DNA from: Verrucomicrobiia bacterium
GTDB taxonomy: Bacteria > Verrucomicrobiota > Verrucomicrobiia > CAIQCK01
DNA: 10,422 bases
Direction of reading: 5' to 3'
Assembly: GCA_026417675.1 (NCBI GenBank)
Contig: JAOACV010000039.1
Coordinates: 1-10,422 of the forward strand
The position numbers were made by a program, and so were the translations under genes. The notes under the pieces are model-generated. The model saw only the letters and a program-made list of their open reading frames with translations. It was not told the DNA's origin and ran no database searches. Positions 1 through 5,684 of the stretch are shown piece by piece (position 1 is the stretch's first letter; each line of letters opens with the position of its first letter).

Positions 1-956
1 GCCTCGCACTTTGGGCAAGTGCAGAAGGTGTTCGCCCCGCCGTCGTTCGGCGAGAGCGACACGCCGAGCAGGCCGGGCTGTTTGTTCAACTCCTCGATCT
101 TCTCGCGCGCGATGGCCGCGATGAGTTCCGGGTTCGATTTGCAGAGCCGCGAGCGCGCCCCGTTGCGCGATTGGTCGCGCGAGCCGTCCGGCTGCATTGC
201 GAACCACTCAGGATGCTCCCGGCCGTATTTTTCCCAAAGATGTCCAAAGGCGTGGCCGCCGCTGACGTTGAACGAACCGCCCAGTTTCTGCCAGCCGAAC
301 CAGCCGCCCGATTCCGACATGACCCGTTCCGCCGCGTCCCGCTGGCGCCTGTAGTCTGCAGCCGTGAACCCGAGGTTCTTCAGCCCAATCTCAAGCCGGT
401 CATTACACCCCGCATCGCGAATTCTTCGCTGGACGAGTCGCGGTGCGAACTGGCTGCTGAAATCCTTCACACTGATGGTTTCGCGTCGCGGCACGACCTT
501 GCCGAGTTCTCCAGGCCAGAGCCAGCGCACGCCAAGTTTGTCCTCCAGGAACGTGACGACCGCATAGCGCGTCCCAACACAGTCCGTCGGCGTGCGCCCG
601 TCGGTGCCAAACAACGCAAGGACGTTGGCTTTTGCGCACAAGACCATGCCGCCGGGACCAAGGGACTTGCTGGAGAGGCCCAACTCGGCCGTTCGCTTGC
701 CCTCGCCAATCAGCACCCACGCTCGCCCCTCTGTCGGCTCTCCGGAAACCGTGTCTTCCTTATGGATCGGCAACTCCGCTCCCGAAATCTGTTTGATGTG
801 GTCCCTTAAAATCCGTGCACCGAGCTTCGCCGCCGGCGAAGGCTGGTCCGGCATGATAATGACTGCCCGCGGCCGACCATTCTCCACCAATGTCACCGCA
901 TGGGCTGCAACCGCAGCCGCCATGATTGAAACTGCCGTGAGAAGTTTCGTTGTCAA
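1..956 (-). CDS. Secreted DUF4838-type protein, C-terminus beyond window edge
   Basis: This reading frame enters from a TTG codon at 956 and stays open to the left edge, giving 318 residues of an incomplete protein. With the TTG start the N-terminus is a good Sec signal peptide: MTTKLL, a hydrophobic stretch, then AVAAHA with likely cleavage after residue 20. The next Met (codon at 923) would leave almost no signal peptide, and an in-frame stop lies 10 codons upstream of the TTG. Residues about 21-160 resemble the N-terminal alpha/beta domain that precedes catalytic domains in families such as GH67, including GTRYAVVTFLEDKLGVRWLWPGE. The following part matches the style of DUF4838, with RLCKSNPELI and SPNDGG followed by a CxCxxC motif near the edge. 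DUF4838 has no established reaction; a role in handling extracellular polysaccharide is inferred from this relationship. It lies 27 bp behind mazG on the same strand and may be cotranscribed with it. Confidence 0.8.
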   Translation of the reverse strand, partial: MTTKLLTAVSIMAAAVAAHAVTLVENGRPRAVIIMPDQPSPAAKLGARILRDHIKQISGAELPIHKEDTVSGEPTEGRAWVLIGEGKRTAELGLSSKSLGPGGMVLCAKANVLALFGTDGRTPTDCVGTRYAVVTFLEDKLGVRWLWPGELGKVVPRRETISVKDFSSQFAPRLVQRRIRDAGCNDRLEIGLKNLGFTAADYRRQRDAAERVMSESGGWFGWQKLGGSFNVSGGHAFGHLWEKYGREHPEWFAMQPDGSRDQSRNGARSRLCKSNPELIAAIAREKIEELNKQPGLLGVSLSPNDGGANTFCTCPKCE

Positions 957-983
957 GGTTCCGCTTACCGTTTTGTTTTCCGC

Positions 984-1778
984 TTACCGCTCCCCTCTTG
1001 CTTTGTTCTTCGCCTTCTGCCACTCCGTTTCCATTTCCTCCAGCGTGGCCTCGCTCAACTTTCTGCCGCGCGAGGCAAAGGCGGCTTCGATCTTGCGAAA
1101 GCGGGTGATGAATTTCTTCGTGCATTGATTCAACAGGTCTTCCGCATCGAACCTGTGAAACCGGGCGAGGTTGACAAGAGCGAAGAGCAAATCCCCCAGC
1201 TCCTCCGCGACCTTGCGCCGGCGTCGGCGACCGAGTTCGCGGCGAAGCTCGCGAAGTTCCTCCTCGATCTTGTCGAGCACCCCCGCAGCGTCGGCCCAGT
1301 CAAAGCCGACGCGGGCGACCTTCTTCTGCACCTCCTGCGCGCGCATCAGCGCCGGCAGATGCCGCGGCACGCCGTCGGTGACGGAAGGGCGCTGGTGGCC
1401 CTTCTCGGCGTGTTTGAGCGCGTGCCATTGCGCGAGCACCTGGCCGGGCGTGCGCGCTTTGCGGTTGCCGAACACATGGGGATGCCGCGCCAAGAGTTTG
1501 TCGGCGAGCACGCGAGCCACGTCCTCGAAATCGAACCGCCGTCGCTCCCTCGCCATCTGTGCGTGAAACACCACCTGCAACAACAGGTCGCCCAGTTCCT
1601 CCAGCATCCCGGCGTCATCGCGCGTCTCAATGGCGTCTATCAGTTCATAAACCTCCTCGACCGCATAGTAGCGCAGCGAGTGGTGGGTCTGCTCGCGGTC
1701 CCAAGGACAACCGCCCGGCGCGCGCAACCGAGCCATGATTTTCAACACACGAGCGATCTGTGAACGTGATCGAGGCAT
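984..1778 (-). CDS. mazG: Nucleoside triphosphate pyrophosphohydrolase MazG
   Basis: MazG hydrolyses (d)NTPs to the monophosphate and pyrophosphate in the cytoplasm, cleaning up non-canonical nucleotides; in E. coli it also affects ppGpp levels. The protein has 264 residues from the ATG at 1778, almost exactly the length of E. coli MazG. Both tandem MazG helical domains are present. The first has GGCPWDREQTHHSL (residues 22-35) and the metal-binding pattern E41-E42-x-x-E45 with E61-x-x-D64. The second has E173-E174-x-x-E177 with E193-x-x-D196, both with 15 residues between the halves. A TTG at 1805 would add nine residues not typical of the family, so the ATG is preferred. No Shine-Dalgarno site precedes it, but a possible promoter ends just upstream. 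An unusual run of five arginines (184-188) lies between the two acidic halves of the second domain. The DUF4838 gene follows on the same strand. Confidence 0.95.
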   Translation of the reverse strand: MPRSRSQIARVLKIMARLRAPGGCPWDREQTHHSLRYYAVEEVYELIDAIETRDDAGMLEELGDLLLQVVFHAQMARERRRFDFEDVARVLADKLLARHPHVFGNRKARTPGQVLAQWHALKHAEKGHQRPSVTDGVPRHLPALMRAQEVQKKVARVGFDWADAAGVLDKIEEELRELRRELGRRRRRKVAEELGDLLFALVNLARFHRFDAEDLLNQCTKKFITRFRKIEAAFASRGRKLSEATLEEMETEWQKAKNKARGER

Positions 1779-1784
1779 GGGCCG

Positions 1785-1812
1785 AGTGTAAAGGCGGGGC
1801 GGCAAAGTTCAA
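1785..1812 (-). promoter_or_regulatory. Possible sigma70-type promoter for mazG
   Basis: Read on the minus strand, TTGAAC (1812-1807) and TACACT (1790-1785) are separated by 16 bp. Each matches four of six consensus positions. The -10 box ends six bases before the mazG ATG, so transcription would begin at or very near the A of the start codon, giving a leaderless message. This fits the absence of a Shine-Dalgarno site. The match is moderate and could be chance. Confidence 0.3.
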
Positions 1813-2183
1813 GGCCAGTCGACACAAAGGAAAGCTGGCGCTTGGTCGCGGGTCACTTCATTTGCTGGCACCGAAGGTCGTCTGCATAACCCACGTTTTC
1901 AAGCCAAGTTACGACAGGCATCCCCCAAAGCAACGCCTTATTGAAGAACCCGGCCCGAAGGCCTTGTAGCCGAAGAGTCGCCAAGCGCGAAACTCCGTCG
2001 TTGCCAACGAAGGCCGAGCCAATTAGAGTAAACAGGCAAAGAGCTTCTTTGAAAGATGTCTGATGAACTCGAGGATAGCGTTGGTAGGCGATGGCGACGA
2101 GCCGAGCTAAAGACCGTTTTATGAAGAGGTCGCACATTGTTCAGCAGTCAGCCAGGCAAAGAGACTCGTTGACGGAAACCGGC
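1813..2183. other. Divergent intergenic region without a confident gene
   Basis: This stretch separates mazG from the alpha/beta hydrolase gene and should hold the promoters of both. It looks less G+C-rich than the flanking genes and gives no recognisable protein. Two small perfect hairpins are visible: GGCC-CGAA-GGCC at 1952-1963, and a 5-bp stem with a 3-base loop at 1998-2010. A minus-strand ORF of 94 codons (1853-2137) is open but matches no family I recognise. Its translation has a hydrophobic middle and ends in QQMK. It could be a small gene, a decayed gene or a dispersed intergenic repeat. No clear promoter for the hydrolase was found; TTGAAA at 2049-2054 has only a poor -10 partner. 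Confidence 0.5.
1853..2137 (-). CDS. Doubtful small ORF, hypothetical or decayed
   Basis: An ATG-initiated frame of 94 codons fills most of the gap between mazG and the hydrolase. It has no signal peptide, no recognised motif and no clear Shine-Dalgarno site. The central part (FKEALCLFTLIGSAFVGNDG) is hydrophobic and is followed by RLATLRLQGLRAGFFNKALL, which could form an amphipathic helix. It does not overlap the hydrolase if that gene starts at 2184, but would overlap a start at 2091 or 2121. I do not recognise it. A random open frame or an intergenic repeat copy is at least as likely as a real gene. Confidence 0.15.
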   Translation of the reverse strand: MCDLFIKRSLARLVAIAYQRYPRVHQTSFKEALCLFTLIGSAFVGNDGVSRLATLRLQGLRAGFFNKALLWGMPVVTWLENVGYADDLRCQQMK

Positions 2184-2954
2184 ATGGAAAACGGCAAACA
2201 GAATCCGGAAAAACCTGTGGTGGTGCTCCTGCACGGCATGTTTGGCAATGCGGCGGGCTGGCGCGCTTGCTCAGAGCATTTGTCGCACCGCTGGAAGGTG
2301 ATGACCCCTGAACTGCCTGTTTTCGATTTGCCAGCGGACCAGAGTTGCGTCGAGGGCATTGGCGATCACGTGAAGGCGATGCTCGATCATCATCACGTGT
2401 ATCGCGCCGTGCTGGGAGGCAATTCGCTGGGCGGGCACATTGCGTTGCACCTAGCGTTGCGGTTTCCGGACCGAATCGCGGGGCTGGTGCTGACCGGCAG
2501 CTCGGGGTTGTTTGAACGCGGGTTTGAGCGCAACGTGCCGCGGCGGCCAAGCCGGGAGTGGTTGCGTCAGAAGATTCGCGAAGTCTTCTACGAGGAAGGC
2601 CACGTCACGGAAGCGCTGGTGGACGAGGTGAGCGAAACGCTCTCCTGTCCGCAGCGCGCGCTCAAAATCATCCGGGTGGCGAAATCGGCCAAGCGGGACA
2701 ATTTGCAGAGCGTCCTGCACCGGATTCGATGCCCGGTGCTGCTGGCATGGGGCGCGGACGACAATATCACCCCGCCAGCCGTTGCGCACGAATTCAAAGA
2801 ATGCCTGCCCAGGGCGGAGTTGCATTTCATTCCCCGTTGCGGCCACGCGCCGATGATGGAACGGCCCCACGAGTTCAACATTCTCGTGGAGAGGTTCTTG
2901 GAGCGGCATTTTGGCGGGGTGCCGCAACTCGCGCCTGTTACAGTTCACGGCTGA
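2184..2954 (+). CDS. Alpha/beta hydrolase-fold protein
   Basis: This 256-residue protein belongs to the alpha/beta hydrolase superfamily (MhpC-like), serine hydrolases that cleave esters, C-C bonds or similar groups; the substrate cannot be read from the sequence. Near the N-terminus, VVVLLHGMFG places the oxyanion-hole HG at residues 18-19. The nucleophile elbow is GGNSLGG with Ser81. The likely acid is Asp193 in WGADDNITP, and the base is His221 in RCGHAPMMERP, so the catalytic triad is complete. A cap-like stretch with many charged residues (ERGFERNVPRRPSREW) lies between. No signal peptide is seen, so it should be cytoplasmic. The ATG at 2184 has a weak GGAA six bases upstream and suits the family's usual N-terminus; ATGs at 2091 and 2121 in the same frame would add 31 or 21 residues with no family resemblance. 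It is the first gene of a four-gene plus-strand cluster and ends 30 bp before the ABC ATPase. Confidence 0.9.
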   Translation: MENGKQNPEKPVVVLLHGMFGNAAGWRACSEHLSHRWKVMTPELPVFDLPADQSCVEGIGDHVKAMLDHHHVYRAVLGGNSLGGHIALHLALRFPDRIAGLVLTGSSGLFERGFERNVPRRPSREWLRQKIREVFYEEGHVTEALVDEVSETLSCPQRALKIIRVAKSAKRDNLQSVLHRIRCPVLLAWGADDNITPPAVAHEFKECLPRAELHFIPRCGHAPMMERPHEFNILVERFLERHFGGVPQLAPVTVHG

Positions 2955-2984
2955 GCCAAGTCGCACGCCGACACACACGACCGG

Positions 2985-3662
2985 ATGAGCGCCGTCTTGA
3001 TCGAAGTGCGTGACGTGCAACGGTCCTTCGACGAGGGGCGCGTTCAGGCTTTGCGCGGGGCCGATTTCACAATTGAAGAGGGGGAGTTTGCGGCCATCGT
3101 CGGTCCAAGCGGCTGCGGCAAGTCCACCCTGCTCCAGTTGCTGGGCGCGTTGGACGAACCGAGTGAGGGCGAGATTCTGTTCCGCGGCAAGTCTCTCCTC
3201 GAAATCCCCGACCTATGCCGGTTCCGCGCGCAAACGATCGGGTTTGTGTTTCAGTCGTTCCATCTGCTGCCGACGCTGACCGCGTTGGAAAACGTGCAGA
3301 TTCCCATGTTTGAAATGCCGTGGTCGGCAGCCGAGCGGCGGCGTCGCGCGACAGAGTTGCTGAAGTCGGTGGGTCTGGGCGAGCGGCTGCATCACCTGCC
3401 GCCCAAAATGTCCGGTGGCGAGCGCCAGCGCGTGGCCATCGCCCGAAGCCTTGCCAACGAGCCGCAGTTGTTGCTGGCCGACGAGCCGACCGGCAACCTC
3501 GACAGCGCCAACGCCAAACGCGTGATGGAACATTTGCAGAGCATTCACCAACAACGCGGCATGACAATGGTCGTGGTGACCCACGACTGGAACATAGCGA
3601 ATTTCGCCGACCGGGTCATCCGGATTCTGGATGGCCGCATCATCTCCGACAACCGAACCTAG
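2985..3662 (+). CDS. ABC transporter ATP-binding protein, LolD/MacB type
   Basis: This 225-residue protein is the cytoplasmic ATPase subunit of an exporter-like ABC system of the LolD/MacB/FtsE group. All motifs are intact: Walker [10 protein letters not shown] (residues 40-48), Q-loop Gln90 in [10 protein letters not shown], signature MSGGERQ (142-148), Walker B LLLADEP with Glu167, the D-loop GNLD, and H-loop His200 in VVTHD. The sequence around the Q-loop ([16 protein letters not shown]) and the [10 protein letters not shown] string are typical of this group. Length is normal and no transmembrane segment is fused, unlike full MacB. The start is ATG at 2985 with no clear Shine-Dalgarno site. 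The partner permease begins nine bases after the stop codon. LolD would act in lipoprotein release and MacB-type pairs in efflux; sequence alone does not decide the cargo. Confidence 0.95.
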   Translation: MSAVLIEVRDVQRSFDEGRVQALRGADFTIEEGEFAAIVGPSGCGKSTLLQLLGALDEPSEGEILFRGKSLLEIPDLCRFRAQTIGFVFQSFHLLPTLTALENVQIPMFEMPWSAAERRRRATELLKSVGLGERLHHLPPKMSGGERQRVAIARSLANEPQLLLADEPTGNLDSANAKRVMEHLQSIHQQRGMTMVVVTHDWNIANFADRVIRILDGRIISDNRT

Positions 3663-3671
3663 CAAGCCATC

Positions 3672-4793
3672 GTGTCCTTCCTGACCATCGTTTTCAAGAA
3701 TCTGCTCCGGCGGCGCACGCGCAGCTTGCTGACTATCGCGGGTATCGCCATCGGCATCGCCGCGGTCGTCGCGCTCACCAGCATCGCGTGGGGATTCGAG
3801 AAAAGCTGGGAGCAGGCGTATCGGGCGCGCGGCACCGACCTCGTGGTGACAAAGATCACCAGCCAAAGCCCAATGCCAGCCCCGTTTAACGAGAAGTTTG
3901 CGGCGGATCTCCTAAAGTTGCCCCGTGTGAAGGAAGTCAGCGGTTTGCTTACCGATCTCATCAGCATTGAGGACGCGCCGACGACTCTGGTGTTCGGCTG
4001 GGCGCTGGACAGTTTTTTGTGGGACCATCTGAAAGTGGTCAAAGGCCGCAAGCCGTCCGGCGACGATGAGAAAGCCGTCGTCATCGGGACGGTCGCGGCG
4101 GACATGCTCCGCAAATCCATCGGCGCCAAGATTCACATAGAAGCGGACGAGTTCACCATCTGCGGCATCTTCGAGAGCACGGCCCTCGTGGAAAACGGCG
4201 CGGTCATCATGTCGCTTCGACAGTTGCAGCGCGTCACCGAGAACACGGGCAAGGTGAACTTCCTGAACGTGAAACTGGAGCCGGGCAGCACGCAAGAGCA
4301 GGTCGAGTCCCTGCGCAAGACGATCAAAGAGCGTTTTGCCGGCTTCAACGCGTTCACGAGCAGCGAGGTGGCGCAGAGCAACACTGCCATCCAAGCCGCG
4401 AAGGGCATGAGCTGGGCGACATCGCTCATTGCGCTCATTGTGGGGGCGGTGGGTGTGACCAACACGATGTTGATGAGCGTGTTCGAGCGGATTCACGAGA
4501 TCGGTATTCTGTTGGCGATCGGCTGGCGGCGCAGTCGCATTGTGCGGATGATCCTCTATGAATCCATGGCTCTGAGTTTCCTCGGCGGCCTCGCCGGGGT
4601 CGCCCTCGGGTTCGTCGCCATCAAGGTGATCCAAACCACCCCAATGATTCACGGAAAGATTGAGGGCGAGATCAGTGCCGCATTGTTTGGACTAGCCATC
4701 CTCGTCGCGCTCGCCCTAGGCGTGTTCGGCGGATTGTATCCAGCCGTGCGCGGTTCTCGACTGTCCCCCACAGCCGCGCTACGATACGAATAA
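3672..4793 (+). CDS. ABC transporter permease, FtsX/MacB family
   Basis: This 373-residue inner-membrane protein is the permease partner of the preceding ATPase. It has the MacB/LolC/LolE layout: one N-terminal membrane helix (about 19-37, after a basic RRRTR), a large periplasmic domain (about 41-245), and three C-terminal helices (about 248-271, 293-322 and 335-357). The segment NTMLMSVFERIHEIGILLAI after the second helix is the usual coupling-helix region of the FtsX domain, and the C-terminus PTAALRYE is typical. The protein starts at GTG 3672, nine bases after the ATPase stop; the start at MSFLTIVFKNLLRR matches the family. In this superfamily the complex works as a mechanotransmitter, moving lipoproteins or other envelope cargo from the outer leaflet or periplasm instead of pumping from the cytoplasm. 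Its stop codon overlaps the next start codon by one base, so the two are probably translationally coupled. Confidence 0.93.
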   Translation: MSFLTIVFKNLLRRRTRSLLTIAGIAIGIAAVVALTSIAWGFEKSWEQAYRARGTDLVVTKITSQSPMPAPFNEKFAADLLKLPRVKEVSGLLTDLISIEDAPTTLVFGWALDSFLWDHLKVVKGRKPSGDDEKAVVIGTVAADMLRKSIGAKIHIEADEFTICGIFESTALVENGAVIMSLRQLQRVTENTGKVNFLNVKLEPGSTQEQVESLRKTIKERFAGFNAFTSSEVAQSNTAIQAAKGMSWATSLIALIVGAVGVTNTMLMSVFERIHEIGILLAIGWRRSRIVRMILYESMALSFLGGLAGVALGFVAIKVIQTTPMIHGKIEGEISAALFGLAILVALALGVFGGLYPAVRGSRLSPTAALRYE

Positions 4794-5587
4794 TGATGAA
4801 ACCATTCTGCCTCGCCTTGTTGTTGACCCTGCCGGCCCCTGCGTTGCTGTGGGCTGCCGCCGCTTCCGACCAAGCAAACCCAGCCGCCACGGAGCTGATT
4901 GACAAGGTCATCAACGCACGCAAGACGACGGGCTTTCGCATCCGCGCGAAGCTCATCGTCGTGCAGGCCGGCTCGGGCAAGCGGCAAACGCGTCAGTTGT
5001 TGATCAAGGGCCGGCGTGACGGTGAGGCCACGAAGATTCTTTACCAAGCCCTGTGGCCCGATGCCTACAAAGGCCGGGCGCTGCTGGTCGAAAAGAGCGC
5101 TGACCACAAAACTACGGGGTTCTTGTTCACTCCGCCTGACAAGGTCACGCCGCTGACGCCGGAGGTGATGAAACAACCGTTTCTCGAATCCGACCTGACC
5201 CTCGACGACCTAGCGGAGGACTACTGGCATTGGCCATTGCAAAAGATTGTCGGCCAAGAGACCGTCTCCGGCAAGTCCTGCCAGATCCTAGAATCGCGCC
5301 CCGCCGGAAGACCGACCGCGGGCTACGCGTTGGTCAAGACATGGATTTGTCCCGACCTTGCCTTGCCGTTGCGCGTGCATCTCTTCGACGAGGGCGGCCA
5401 ACTTGTGAAACGCATCAATGTTGAGAAGTTCTTCCAACAAGGGACGCGATGGGTGCCGGCGACGATCATGATCGAGCCGGAGCATGGCCGCTCGCGCACT
5501 ACGCTCGATGGCTCCAAGTCCGAGCGCGACCTCGATATCCCCGTCGAAGACTTCGCGCTGGGAAAGATCAAAAGCTTGGCAAAGTAG
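4793..5587 (+). CDS. Secreted outer membrane lipoprotein-sorting (LolA-like) protein
   Basis: This 264-residue protein resembles the LolA_like family (PF17131), named as outer membrane lipoprotein-sorting proteins, which share the open beta-barrel fold of LolA/LolB. The N-terminus MMKPFCLALLLTLPAPALLW followed by AAAAS is a clear signal peptide with cleavage near residues 23-25; there is no lipobox, so it should be soluble in the periplasm. The family's conserved centre is visible as FLESDLTLDDLAEDYWHW (130-147). The KTWICPDLALPLRV segment near 182-194 and the RWVPATIMIE segment near 219-228 fit the repeated antiparallel strands of the barrel. The start overlaps the permease stop (TAATG); an ATG three bases later is equally possible. 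A LolA-like carrier encoded directly behind an FtsX-type permease suggests it accepts the hydrophobic cargo released by that exporter. It differs in sequence from classical LolA, so cargo may not be ordinary lipoproteins. Confidence 0.85.
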   Translation: MMKPFCLALLLTLPAPALLWAAAASDQANPAATELIDKVINARKTTGFRIRAKLIVVQAGSGKRQTRQLLIKGRRDGEATKILYQALWPDAYKGRALLVEKSADHKTTGFLFTPPDKVTPLTPEVMKQPFLESDLTLDDLAEDYWHWPLQKIVGQETVSGKSCQILESRPAGRPTAGYALVKTWICPDLALPLRVHLFDEGGQLVKRINVEKFFQQGTRWVPATIMIEPEHGRSRTTLDGSKSERDLDIPVEDFALGKIKSLAK

Positions 5588-5660
5588 GCCGCCTCATTTG
5601 GCATGCCGCAATTCGCTCCATCCGCTGCCGACAACGGAAGCTATCTCGCAGCCTCAGCGG

Positions 5661-5684
5661 ACAAACACAGCGTCACTTGTTTGT
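5661..5684. repeat. Small inverted repeat between convergent genes
   Basis: ACAAACA (5661-5667) and TGTTTGT (5678-5684) can form a 7-bp stem with a 10-base loop spanning the stop codon of the minus-strand PPC gene. A second, looser pair lies at 5621-5627 and 5655-5661 (TCCGCTG/CAGCGGA, 27-base loop). Neither is G+C-rich with a following T tract, so neither is a convincing intrinsic terminator, but they are the only structures in the 85-bp gap where the two transcription units meet. Confidence 0.25.

Noticed and set aside
171..809. 212-codon plus-strand open frame
   Set aside because: Antisense to the DUF4838-type gene, which has a signal peptide and family motifs; this frame has none.
951..956. 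TTGACA on the minus strand as a -35 box
   Set aside because: No -10-like hexamer follows at 15-19 bp, and the same bases serve better as the start codon region of a good signal peptide.
760..1125. 121-codon minus-strand frame across the mazG/DUF4838 junction
   Set aside because: It overlaps both genes in another frame and its translation is low-complexity and unlike any protein family.
1125..1763. 212-codon plus-strand open frame
   Set aside because: Antisense to mazG, whose metal-binding motifs are complete.
5588..5672. Intrinsic terminator in the convergent gap
   Set aside because: Only weak stems with long loops and no T tract on either strand; recorded as an inverted repeat only.
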